Below the pieces are notes generated by a model. That model worked only from the letters and a program-made list of their open reading frames with translations. It did not search any database and had not been told where the DNA came from. 64,000 bases of DNA, taken from Pseudomonas fluorescens (lineage in GTDB: Bacteria; Pseudomonadota; Gammaproteobacteria; Pseudomonadales; Pseudomonadaceae). A program made the translations under genes and the position numbers. Location of the stretch: contig NZ_CABVIY010000005.1 of the NCBI RefSeq assembly GCF_902498195.1, forward strand, positions 248,001-312,000. The letters run 5' to 3'. Of this stretch, positions 33,939 through 42,152 are shown piece by piece. Every line of letters starts with the position of its first letter. The first letter of the stretch is position 1.

Positions 33939-35463
33939 GCCGGTAACCTTCGGCGAACTCCCTTTGCGCATCGAAGACGTGCGGGCCCTGGCCAACCGCC
34001 AGGCGCCGTCGCAGTTGCAGGGCGACCCCGCGTTCCGCGAGCGCATCGCCAAGGGCGCGCGATTCCTTGATTCGCTGCTGGACAAGGAAGGCGTGATCTA
34101 CGGCGTGACCACCGGTTACGGCGATTCCTGCGTGGTCGCCGTGCCGCTGCATCACGTCGAGGCCTTGCCCCGTCATCTGTACACCTTCCATGGCTGCGGG
34201 CTGGGCAAGCTGCTCGACGCCCAGGCCACCCGCGCGGTGCTGGCGGCGCGGTTGCAGTCGTTGTGCCACGGCGTTTCCGGGGTACGCGTGGAACTGCTGG
34301 AGCGCCTGCAAGCCTTCCTTGAGCACGACATCCTGCCGCTGATTCCGGAAGAAGGCTCGGTCGGCGCCTCCGGCGACCTGACGCCACTGTCCTATGTTGC
34401 CGCGACCCTGTCGGGTGAGCGCGAAGTGATGTATCGCGGCGAACGCCGACAGGCCGCCGATGTACACCGCGAACTCGGCTGGCAGCCGCTGGTGTTGCGC
34501 CCCAAAGAAGCGCTGGCGCTGATGAACGGCACCGCGGTGATGACCGGCCTCGCTTGCCTGGCCTACGCCCGCGCCGATTACCTGCTGCAACTGGCGACCC
34601 GCATCACCGCGCTGAATGTGGTCGCCCTGCAAGGCAATCCGGAGCACTTCGACGAGCGCCTGTTCGCCGCCAAGCCCCATCCGGGCCAGATGCAAGTCGC
34701 CGCGTGGTTGCGCAAGGACCTGGCGATCGACGCACCGACCGCCCCTTTGCATCGCCTGCAAGACCGCTATTCCCTGCGCTGCGCGCCCCATGTGCTCGGC
34801 GTGCTGGCCGACAGCCTGAACTGGCTGCGTGCGTTCATCGAGGTCGAACTCAACAGCGCCAACGACAACCCGATCATTGATGCCGAGGCCGAGCGCGTGC
34901 TGCACGGCGGGCATTTCTACGGCGGCCATATCGCCTTTGCCATGGACAGCCTGAAGAACCTGGTGGCCAACGTCGCCGACCTGCTGGATCGGCAACTCGC
35001 GCTGCTGGTGGACGAACGCTATAACCATGGCTTGCCGAGCAATTTGTCCGGCGCCAGCGCCGACCGCGCCATGCTCAATCACGGTTTCAAGGCGGTGCAG
35101 ATCGGCACCAGCGCCTGGACCGCCGAAGCATTGAAAAACACCATGCCGGCCAGCGTGTTCTCGCGCTCCACCGAGTGCCACAACCAGGACAAAGTGAGCA
35201 TGGGCACGATTGCCGCCCGGGATGCGATTCGCGTACTGGAGCTGACCGAACAGGTCGCCGCCGCCACATTGCTGGCCGCCAATCAGGGCGTCTGGCTGCG
35301 CGGCCAGGCCGAAGACGCGCGTCCGTTACCGCCTGCCCTGTCCGCCATGCACGAAGAATTGGCCAGGGATTTCCCGCCCGTCATCGAAGACCGCGCGCTG
35401 GAAGGCGAATTGCGCCTGTGCCTGCAACGCATCGCCGAACAACACTGGAGGCTGCATGCGTAG
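33919..35463 (+). CDS. Histidine/aromatic amino acid ammonia-lyase family enzyme
   Basis: A 514-residue MIO-dependent lyase that should remove ammonia from an aromatic or histidyl amino acid to give an unsaturated acid. Ala150-Ser151-Gly152 in GSVGASGDLTPLSY form the MIO cofactor, and Tyr61 in YGVTTGYGDS matches the catalytic Tyr. At the substrate-selectivity pair (SH in HAL, HL in TAL, FL in PAL) this protein reads Phe90-His91 (TFHGCGLG), fitting none of the three. Placed in the middle of the cluster, it is a plausible source of an arylacrylate (cinnamate- or coumarate-like) starter for the adenylating enzyme. It is not part of a hut operon. The family is certain; the substrate is inferred and open. 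Confidence 0.85.
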   Translation: MTTPTLEPVTFGELPLRIEDVRALANRQAPSQLQGDPAFRERIAKGARFLDSLLDKEGVIYGVTTGYGDSCVVAVPLHHVEALPRHLYTFHGCGLGKLLDAQATRAVLAARLQSLCHGVSGVRVELLERLQAFLEHDILPLIPEEGSVGASGDLTPLSYVAATLSGEREVMYRGERRQAADVHRELGWQPLVLRPKEALALMNGTAVMTGLACLAYARADYLLQLATRITALNVVALQGNPEHFDERLFAAKPHPGQMQVAAWLRKDLAIDAPTAPLHRLQDRYSLRCAPHVLGVLADSLNWLRAFIEVELNSANDNPIIDAEAERVLHGGHFYGGHIAFAMDSLKNLVANVADLLDRQLALLVDERYNHGLPSNLSGASADRAMLNHGFKAVQIGTSAWTAEALKNTMPASVFSRSTECHNQDKVSMGTIAARDAIRVLELTEQVAAATLLAANQGVWLRGQAEDARPLPPALSAMHEELARDFPPVIEDRALEGELRLCLQRIAEQHWRLHA

Positions 35464-35881
35464 CAAGGGAGTGCTGCACACCGATACGGAAATCCTCGTG
35501 CCGTTCTTTGACGTCGACAGCATGAACGTCGTCTGGCACGGCCATTACGTCAAATACCTGGAAACCGCCCGCTGTGCGCTGCTGGACAGGATCGGCCACA
35601 ACTACACGGCCATGTCTGAATCGGGCTACGCCTGGCCGGTGATCGACCTGCAACTGCGCTACGTGCGGGGTGCGGTGTTTGGCCAGCGCCTGAACGTGCG
35701 CGCCAATCTGGTGGAGTGGGAGAACCGTCTGAAGATCAACTACCTGATCAGCGATCTGGCAACCGGTGAGCGCCTGACCCGCGCCGTCTCCGTGCAGGTC
35801 GCCGTCGACATGCGCAGCCGCGAGATGCAACTGGCTTCGCCGAAGGTCTTCACCGACGCCGTCGAGAGGGCCCTGTCATGA
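35456..35881 (+). CDS. 4-hydroxybenzoyl-CoA-type hotdog thioesterase (ApeK type)
   Basis: A 141-residue hotdog protein of the 4HBT/YbgC family. The signature FFDVDSMNVVWHGHYVKYLE supplies the acidic and His residues of the active site. In aryl-polyene clusters this enzyme is thought to release the chain or clear stalled intermediates from ACPs. It overlaps the lyase gene by 8 nt and the next gene by 4 nt. Confidence 0.9.
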   Translation: MRSKGVLHTDTEILVPFFDVDSMNVVWHGHYVKYLETARCALLDRIGHNYTAMSESGYAWPVIDLQLRYVRGAVFGQRLNVRANLVEWENRLKINYLISDLATGERLTRAVSVQVAVDMRSREMQLASPKVFTDAVERALS

Positions 35882-36582
35882 TTTTCTGCCAACCCCGTTC
35901 CCCTGTAGGAGCGAGCCTGCTCGCGATGGTCGTTAACGATGACGCGGGTCACCTGTCACCCCGCGCCGCTCTCAGGTTTTTCGCAAGCCGGCTCGCTCCT
36001 ACAGTGTTCTGCGTGTTGCTGGGTATTCCGGGTCTGGCTCAGGCATTCGACCTGCAACAGCTCAGCGATCAACTGGCCAGGCCGGATGTGATCCACGGCA
36101 ACTTCGTCCAGGAAAAACACCTGCGCGCCCTGCCGCAGCCGCTGACCAGCAAGGGCACCTTTGTCCTGGCAAAAAACCACGGTTTGCTTTGGCTGTTGAA
36201 AACACCGCTGCAACAGGATTACCGCATCACCACCAAGGGCATTGCCCGACGCGACGCCAGCGGCTGGCAGATGCTGCCGGGCAAGTCCGCTGGCGCCGAG
36301 CAGAACCGCCTGTTCCTCGCCGTGCTGCAAGGTGACAGCAGCGGGCTGCAACGGGATTTCGAGCTATCGCTGAGCGGCGACGCCCAGAACTGGAAGCTCA
36401 CGCTGGTGCCGCGCTCAATGCTGCTCAAGCAAGTGTTCAACCAGATCAACATCACCGGTGGCGAATTGGTGCACAGCATCGAGCTGCTGGAAACCCAGGG
36501 CGACAGCACCCTGTTGCGCATGCAGGACAGCACCCCTGCCCAACCGTTGAGCACCGCGGAGCAACATGACTTTGCCGAGTGA
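35878..36582 (+). CDS. LolA-like periplasmic carrier (ApeL type) with a REP pair in its 5' coding region
   Basis: A LolA-fold protein expected to carry a lipophilic product across the periplasm. The mature part begins near FDLQQLSDQLARPDVIHG (about residue 57), after the signal-like stretch TVFCVLLGIPGLAQA. As written the gene starts with an ATGA overlap and is 234 residues, but codons 9-42 are a family B REP pair (35904-36003) read in frame. The signal peptide n-region (RFFASRLAPT) is thus REP-encoded and unusually long. An internal ATG at 35926 is another possible start. Either the REP was tolerated as an extended leader or export is impaired. Confidence 0.8.
   Translation: MIFCQPRSPVGASLLAMVVNDDAGHLSPRAALRFFASRLAPTVFCVLLGIPGLAQAFDLQQLSDQLARPDVIHGNFVQEKHLRALPQPLTSKGTFVLAKNHGLLWLLKTPLQQDYRITTKGIARRDASGWQMLPGKSAGAEQNRLFLAVLQGDSSGLQRDFELSLSGDAQNWKLTLVPRSMLLKQVFNQINITGGELVHSIELLETQGDSTLLRMQDSTPAQPLSTAEQHDFAE
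35904..36003. repeat. REPIN, family B, inside the ApeL-type coding region
   Basis: Left arm TGTAGGAGCGAGCCTGCTCG and a right arm ending in GGCTCGCTCCTACA flank a ~55-bp spacer, all within the open frame of the LolA-like gene. Bases 35881-35903 before it encode the first residues after the start. Confidence 0.88.
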
Positions 36583-38905
36583 ACGGAGGCTGCCGCGGCT
36601 GTTCCTGATCCTGCTGCTGGCGGTGCTGGCACTCGCCGGCTGGCAATGGCGCGACGGCGCACCGCTGTCGGCCAACCTGATGGAACTGGTTCCCGGCACC
36701 ACGCCGGACGCCCTGGAACTGCGTGCCGAACAACGCATGCAAGAACCGCTGAACCGCGAAATGCTGGTGCTGGTCGGCCATCAGGATCGCGAGCAAGCCA
36801 TCGCCATGGCGCAGACCCTGGGCGATCAGTGGCAAGCCAGCGGCCTGTTCGAAAAGGTCCAGTGGACCCTGCAAGCCGACTTGCCGGCGCTGCGCACCCA
36901 ATTGCTGCAAGGTCGCCTGGCGATGCTGTCCGCCGATGACCGCCAACAACTGATCGAGCATCCCGATGCGTTTATCCAGCAACGGGTGCAGGCGCTGTTC
37001 GACCCGTTCACCGGTTTCAGCCTGGTGCCCAGCCAGGACGACTGGCTGGGCCTGACCGGACGCATCCAGAACAGCCAGCCGCAACACGGCGCGGTGCAAC
37101 TGGACATCGGCAGTGGCGCCTTGGTTGCCGAGGCGGATGGCAAGCATTGGGTGCTGCTGCGCGCGCGCACTACCGGCAATGCCTTCGACATGAACCTGCC
37201 GATGCAGGTGGCCGGGCTGCTCAAGCACAGCCGTGAGCAAGCATCCGGGGCCGGTGTGCAACTGCTGGCGGCCAGCGGCTTGCTGTATGCCGCCGCCGGC
37301 CAGCAGCAAGCGACCCGGGAGATGACCTGGGTCGGTGGGGGTGCCACGGTCGGGATTCTGCTGCTGTTGCTGCTGGCTTTCCGCCGCTGGCGGGTATTGC
37401 TGGCCTTCGTCCCGGTGCTGGCCGGCATGCTGTTCGGTGCGGTGGCCTGCGTGGCGGTGTTCGGCCATCTGCATGTGATGACCCTGGTGCTCGGTTCGAG
37501 CCTGATCGGTGTCGCCGTCGATTACCCGCTGCATTACCTGTCCAAGAGCTGGAGCCTGAAACCCTGGCACAGTTGGCCGGCCCTGCGCCTGACCCTGCCC
37601 GGCCTGACCCTGAGCCTGATCACCAGCGCCATCGGTTACCTGGCGCTGGCCTGGACACCGTTCCCGGCGCTGACCCAGATCGCCGTGTTCTCTGCCGCCG
37701 GCCTGCTGGGTGCCTATTTGTCCGCCGTGTGCCTGTTGCCGGCACTGCTCAAGGGCGTGCAATTGCGCCCGGCGCAGTGGCCATTGACGGTCTCCACCTG
37801 GCTGCTGGGGCTTCGTGAAGGCTTGCTCAAACACCTGAGCACGCCCGTGCTGCTGGCGCTGCTGATCGCCTTCTGCGTCGGCGGGTTGTTGCAGCTCGAA
37901 ACAAAGAATGACATCCGCCAATGGGTCGGCGCACCGCCGCAACTGACCGACGAAGCGCAAACCATCGCACGGATTACCGGCTATCAACCCACCAGCCAGT
38001 TCTTCCTGGTGCAGGCGGCCGATCAACAGCAATTGCTCGAACGTCAGGCCGCCCTGAATGAACGCCTGGATCAGTTGGTCAACCTGGAAAAACTCCAGGG
38101 CTACCTGTCGCTCAATCAGCTGGTCAGCCAGCCCAGCGAGCAGCGCCAGGTACGCGAGGCATTGAGCAAACTGCCGCCGTTCTGGCAGCCATTGCTTGAG
38201 GTCGGCGTGCCGGTCGAAGCGCTGCAAGCCGAATTGATCAAATTGCAGGCGCTGCCCATCGAAGACATCGACGCCGCGCTGGCCGGGCCGCTGGCCGAGC
38301 CCTATCGCCTGCTGTGGCTGGGCCCGACCGCCGACGGCGTGGCTGCCATGGTCAGCCTGCAAGGCCTGAACAACCCGTCCCTGCTGCGCGTCCAGGCCGA
38401 AGACTTGCCAGGTGTGCAACTGGTGGATCGGCTGGGCGAATTGAACAAGGTGTTCGCGGACACACAAGTCAGTGCCGCCGAACTGAAGCTCGCCTCCTGC
38501 GTATTGATCGTGCTGGTGCTGATCCTGCCGTTCGGCTTCGGTGGCGCGTTGCGCATTGTTTCCCTGCCGCTGCTGGCGGCCCTGTGCAGCCTGGCGAGTC
38601 TCGGCTGGCTGGGGCAGCCGTTGACCCTGTTCAGCCTGTTCGGCCTGCTGCTGGTGACGGCGATCAGCGTCGACTACGCGATCCTCATGCGCGAACAGGT
38701 CGGCGGTGCCGCCGTGAGCCTGCTGGGCACCTTGCTGGCGGCCCTGACCACCTGGCTGTCGTTTGGCCTGCTGGCGGTGTCGAGCACGCCGGCGGTGAGC
38801 AATTTCGGCCTGTCGGTCAGCCTGGGCCTGATCTTCAGCTTCATGCTCGCCCCCTGGGCCGGTCGCCAGGTGCATGCGGCCACGGTCGCGGAGCCGTCAG
38901 CATGA
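36566..38905 (+). CDS. MMPL/RND-family exporter (ApeM type)
   Basis: A 779-residue inner-membrane transporter related to MMPL proteins and the hopanoid/xanthomonadin exporters. One N-terminal helix, a periplasmic domain, five helices (from about 260), a second periplasmic domain (about 430-620) and five more helices give the RND layout. Likely proton-relay Asp residues occur in SLIGVAVDYPLHYL and TAISVDYAILMRE. It should lift the polyene lipid from the inner membrane to the LolA-like carrier encoded just upstream (17-nt overlap). Confidence 0.9.
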   Translation: MTLPSERRLPRLFLILLLAVLALAGWQWRDGAPLSANLMELVPGTTPDALELRAEQRMQEPLNREMLVLVGHQDREQAIAMAQTLGDQWQASGLFEKVQWTLQADLPALRTQLLQGRLAMLSADDRQQLIEHPDAFIQQRVQALFDPFTGFSLVPSQDDWLGLTGRIQNSQPQHGAVQLDIGSGALVAEADGKHWVLLRARTTGNAFDMNLPMQVAGLLKHSREQASGAGVQLLAASGLLYAAAGQQQATREMTWVGGGATVGILLLLLLAFRRWRVLLAFVPVLAGMLFGAVACVAVFGHLHVMTLVLGSSLIGVAVDYPLHYLSKSWSLKPWHSWPALRLTLPGLTLSLITSAIGYLALAWTPFPALTQIAVFSAAGLLGAYLSAVCLLPALLKGVQLRPAQWPLTVSTWLLGLREGLLKHLSTPVLLALLIAFCVGGLLQLETKNDIRQWVGAPPQLTDEAQTIARITGYQPTSQFFLVQAADQQQLLERQAALNERLDQLVNLEKLQGYLSLNQLVSQPSEQRQVREALSKLPPFWQPLLEVGVPVEALQAELIKLQALPIEDIDAALAGPLAEPYRLLWLGPTADGVAAMVSLQGLNNPSLLRVQAEDLPGVQLVDRLGELNKVFADTQVSAAELKLASCVLIVLVLILPFGFGGALRIVSLPLLAALCSLASLGWLGQPLTLFSLFGLLLVTAISVDYAILMREQVGGAAVSLLGTLLAALTTWLSFGLLAVSSTPAVSNFGLSVSLGLIFSFMLAPWAGRQVHAATVAEPSA

Positions 38906-40062
38906 TGATCGCGCTGTTTTGGGCGATGGCCTTGGCGCTGTTTGCCGTGGCGACCCGGGTCGGTCGCCACGTCGGGCTGATCCCGATTGTCAGCCAGTTG
39001 CTGCTCGCGACCGTCGGCCTGCCACTGCTGATGTACTTCTGGATCGAACCGCACTGGCAATTGGGCGGCGCGGCACTGGTGTCGCCGGGCTGGCTGAAAA
39101 ACCTCTACAGCCTCAGCTTCGCGCTGTTGCTCGGCTACATCCTCAGTGACGTGATCGACCTGCAACTGGACCGCCAGAGCCTGAAAATCGCCCTGCCGAG
39201 CTTCTGCATTCCGTTTGCCTGCGGCCTGGCCACGGCGATCTGGTTGCTGCCGCCGCAGCCGTGGCTCAGCTCCCTGGCGGTGGGCCTGTTGTTCGCCATT
39301 ACCGCGATCCCGGTGCTGTACCTGTACCTGCGACACATCGATTACCCACCCGCCGCCACCCGGCGACTGGTGCAAACCGCCATTCTCATCGACCTCGCCT
39401 GCTGGACCCTGTTCGCCATCGCCCAGGGCACCCTGCACCTGAGCAGCCTGCTGTTGCCTTTGGCAGGCGCCTGCCTGCCCATCCTGTTGAGGCTGCTGGG
39501 CCTGCGCCAACGGTGGCTGTACAGCCTGGGCTTTTTCGCCCTGCTGGTGGTGGCCGAGCACTACAAGCTCAATGCGCTGATTTTCGGTATCGGCTACGTG
39601 CTGATCATGGCCGCGCTGAAGGCGCCGCTGGTCCTGCCGCTGCCAGCGATCTGGATGAGCCGCTTGCAGACCTACCTGGCGATTCCGCTGATCCTCACCT
39701 TCGGCATCGTGCAGATCAACGTGCACAGCGCCATGGACAGCCTGGGCTGGCTGCAACTGGCGGCGCTGCTGCTATTGCCGATTGCCAGCAAACTGCTCGG
39801 TAACTGGCTCGGCCTCGGTTGGGCCGGCGCCTCGTTCCCGGGCGCCAGTCGCTGGCGCGAAAGCGTGCTGCTCAATATTCGCGGCTTGAGCGAGATCGTG
39901 TTTCTCAACCTGCTGCTGCAACAACAGCTCATCAGCCCGGCGCTGTACTTTGCGCTGATGCTGATGGGCCTCGTCGCGACCCTGCTGCCGGCACTGGCCG
40001 GCATGCACCGGATTCCCCTGAAAGCTGCCGCCCCGGCAAGGAGCCCCCATGCCCATCGTTGA
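38902..40062 (+). CDS. Monovalent cation/proton antiporter-like membrane protein in the aryl-polyene operon
   Basis: A 386-residue protein with about 12 hydrophobic helices and the overall look of CPA2-type (KefB/NapA-like) antiporters. Recognisable stretches include LLLGYILSDVIDLQLDRQ, FAITAIPVLYLYLRHIDY and RGLSEIVFLNLLLQQQL (the RG-E segment resembles the RGEF-type block of that family). It has no nucleotide-binding tail. It starts within the exporter stop codon, so it is coupled to export. It is not part of the basic E. coli-type gene set; a link to powering export or to pH is a guess. Confidence 0.72.
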   Translation: MMIALFWAMALALFAVATRVGRHVGLIPIVSQLLLATVGLPLLMYFWIEPHWQLGGAALVSPGWLKNLYSLSFALLLGYILSDVIDLQLDRQSLKIALPSFCIPFACGLATAIWLLPPQPWLSSLAVGLLFAITAIPVLYLYLRHIDYPPAATRRLVQTAILIDLACWTLFAIAQGTLHLSSLLLPLAGACLPILLRLLGLRQRWLYSLGFFALLVVAEHYKLNALIFGIGYVLIMAALKAPLVLPLPAIWMSRLQTYLAIPLILTFGIVQINVHSAMDSLGWLQLAALLLLPIASKLLGNWLGLGWAGASFPGASRWRESVLLNIRGLSEIVFLNLLLQQQLISPALYFALMLMGLVATLLPALAGMHRIPLKAAAPARSPHAHR

Positions 40063-41296
40063 AACGGAACATCGCCAGATCGTGGTGATCGGCGCAGGTC
40101 CCTCGGGCGCCATCGCCGCCGCGCTGCTCAAGCGCAAGGGGCACGATGTGCTGGTGATCGAGCGACAGCATTTCCCACGGTTTTCCATCGGCGAGAGCCT
40201 GTTGTCCCACTGCCTGGATTTCGTCGAGGAGGCAGGCATGCTCGACGCCGTCAACGCCGCCGGTTTCCAGCTCAAGACCGGCGCTGCGTTCGCCTGGGGC
40301 GAGCAGTACAGCACCTTCGATTTCAGCGACACCTTCACCCCTGGCAAGCCGACGACCTTCCAGGTGCAGCGCGCCGATTTCGACAAGCTGCTGGCCGACC
40401 AGGCGGCGCTGCAAGGCGTGGACATCCGCTACGGCGAAACCATCGTCAGCGTCGACATCGAGTCGGCCAAACCGTGGCTTGGCGTAAGGCGCGAGGATGG
40501 CAGCGAATACCGCATCGAGGCTGAGTTCATGCTCGACGCCAGCGGCTATGGTCGCGTCCTGCCACGCCTGCTCGACCTCGAAGCGCCGTCGAATTTTCCG
40601 TTGCGCCAGGCCGTGTTCACCCACGTCGAAGACCAGATCGACAGCCCGACGTTCGACCGTACCAAGATCCTCATCACCACCCACCCGACCCAGCGTGATG
40701 TGTGGTTCTGGACCATCCCGTTCAGCAACGGCCGCTGCTCGGTGGGCGTGGTCGCGGCGGCGGAGCACTTCGAGGGCCGCACCGCCAATCTGGACGATTG
40801 CCTGCGCGGGTTCATCGCCGAAACCCCAAGCCTGGCCGGGGTGCTGGACAACGCCGTGTGGGATACGCCAGCGCGCACCATCGGTGGCTACTCGGCCAAC
40901 GTCAAAACCCTGCACGGCCCGGGATTTGCGCTGCTGGGCAATGCCGCGGAATTCCTCGACCCGGTGTTCTCGTCCGGCGTCACCATCGCCATGCGTTCGG
41001 CGAGCATGGCCGCGGATGTCCTGCATCGCCAGCTGCAAGGCGAAGCCGTCGACTGGCAACGGGAGTTCGCCGAACCGCTCAAGCGCGGCGTCGATACCTT
41101 CCGTTGCTACGTCGAGGGCTGGTACGCCGGGACCTTCCAGGACGTGATTTTCCATGAAGGCAGTTCGCCGGAGATCCGCCGCATGATCAGTTCGATCCTG
41201 GCCGGTTATGCCTGGGACGAACGCAACCCGTTCGTCAACGAAGCCAGGCGTCGGTTGAAGGTGATTTCAGAACTCTGTGCAAGGGATGCGACATGA
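40049..41296 (+). CDS. FAD-dependent oxidoreductase with flavin-dependent halogenase signatures
   Basis: A 415-residue flavoprotein. The FAD-binding GAGPSG is at 15-20. Three signatures of flavin-dependent halogenases are visible: W219-F-W-T-I-P224 (WxWxIP), F302-L-D-P-V-F-S-S-G310 (FxxPxxSxG), and Lys76 in GFQLKTGAAFAWG, which falls where the catalytic Lys of PrnA-type enzymes lies. If active it would chlorinate or brominate the aryl head group; brominated xanthomonadins and chlorinated flexirubins set a precedent. It could instead be a related hydroxylase or dehydrogenase. It overlaps the antiporter gene by 14 nt and the methyltransferase gene by 4 nt. Confidence 0.78.
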   Translation: MPIVETEHRQIVVIGAGPSGAIAAALLKRKGHDVLVIERQHFPRFSIGESLLSHCLDFVEEAGMLDAVNAAGFQLKTGAAFAWGEQYSTFDFSDTFTPGKPTTFQVQRADFDKLLADQAALQGVDIRYGETIVSVDIESAKPWLGVRREDGSEYRIEAEFMLDASGYGRVLPRLLDLEAPSNFPLRQAVFTHVEDQIDSPTFDRTKILITTHPTQRDVWFWTIPFSNGRCSVGVVAAAEHFEGRTANLDDCLRGFIAETPSLAGVLDNAVWDTPARTIGGYSANVKTLHGPGFALLGNAAEFLDPVFSSGVTIAMRSASMAADVLHRQLQGEAVDWQREFAEPLKRGVDTFRCYVEGWYAGTFQDVIFHEGSSPEIRRMISSILAGYAWDERNPFVNEARRRLKVISELCARDAT

Positions 41297-42018
41297 GCTT
41301 TTTGAGCGACACCTACGTCGAAGAGACCCGTTTCGGTCTCTGGTTCCTGCGCAGCCGCACCTGGCAACACCATGTACTGCGCGTGGCGATCAATGACCTG
41401 CGCGGCCTGTTCAGCGAAGCCCCGCCGAGCCAACCGGTGCTGCTGGATGCCGGTTGCGGCCAGGGCAAATCATTCCGGTACTTGCACCAGACCTTCACGC
41501 CCGGGCGTCTGATCGGTGTGGACGCCGACCCGCACAGCCTGAACCGCAGCCGAGAGGAAGGGGTCAATCAGGGTATGGCGGTGGAGCTGATCGGCAGCGA
41601 CTGCGCGACCCTCGCGGTCCCGGATGCCAGCGTCGACCTGGTGTTCTGTCACCAGACCTTCCACCATCTGGTGGAGCAGGAACAGGCGCTGGCCGAGTTT
41701 TACCGCGTGCTCAAGCCGGGCGGCTACCTGCTGTTCGCCGAATCCACCGAGGCTTACATTGATACCTGGGTGATCCGCTGGTTGTTCCGGCATCCGATGC
41801 AGGTGCAAAAAAGCGCCGCGCAGTACCTGGAGATGATTCGTCGCCAGGGCTTCGAATTCGGCGCGCAGAACGTGTCGTATCCGTACTTGTGGTGGAGCCG
41901 CGCGAGGGATTTCGGTCTGTTGGAGCGCTTGGGCCTGAGCAAGCCAAAACCCTTTGGCCAGCGGGAAGAAACCCTGGTGAATGTGGTTGCGCGTAAACCG
42001 CTGGAAGGTGCTGTGTGA
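41293..42018 (+). CDS. SAM-dependent methyltransferase (class I) of the aryl-polyene cluster
   Basis: A 241-residue methyltransferase with the SAM-binding motif I LLDAGCGQGKS and the acidic motif II IGVDADPHS, plus post-motif segments VDLVFCHQTFHHL and YRVLKPGGYLLFAES. O-methylation of a phenolic head group would fit known aryl polyenes, but the acceptor cannot be read from sequence. It starts with an ATGA overlap on the flavoprotein gene and is followed by a REP-containing gap. Confidence 0.88.
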   Translation: MSFLSDTYVEETRFGLWFLRSRTWQHHVLRVAINDLRGLFSEAPPSQPVLLDAGCGQGKSFRYLHQTFTPGRLIGVDADPHSLNRSREEGVNQGMAVELIGSDCATLAVPDASVDLVFCHQTFHHLVEQEQALAEFYRVLKPGGYLLFAESTEAYIDTWVIRWLFRHPMQVQKSAAQYLEMIRRQGFEFGAQNVSYPYLWWSRARDFGLLERLGLSKPKPFGQREETLVNVVARKPLEGAV

Positions 42019-42050
42019 TGCTCGCTTTCAATCGCTCAAAGCACACAACC

Positions 42051-42140
42051 TGTGGGAGCGGGCTTGCTCGCGAAAGCGCAGTGTCAGTCGACATCAATGT
42101 TGAAGGTCAGCCCTCATTCGCGAGCAAGCCCGCTCCCACA
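42051..42140. repeat. REPIN, family B, inside the aryl-polyene operon
   Basis: Inverted REP pair in the 134-bp gap between the methyltransferase and lipoprotein genes. It is the third REP pair within this operon and again extends the following frame artificially. Confidence 0.92.
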
Positions 42141-42152
42141 GGGATTGTGAGT

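Noticed and set aside
33919..35463. Ammonia-lyase as an ordinary histidine-utilisation HutH
   Set aside because: No hut genes are nearby, the gene overlaps pigment genes on both sides, and the selectivity pair is not the Ser-His of histidase.
36452..38875. 807-codon open frame on the minus strand opposite the MMPL exporter gene
   Set aside because: Shadow frame. Gln- and His-rich without domains, inside an operon read from the other strand.
42015..42152. N-terminal extension of the ApeN-type lipoprotein
   Set aside because: It is REP sequence and would bury the lipoprotein signal peptide; the ATG at 42153 gives a perfect lipobox distance.
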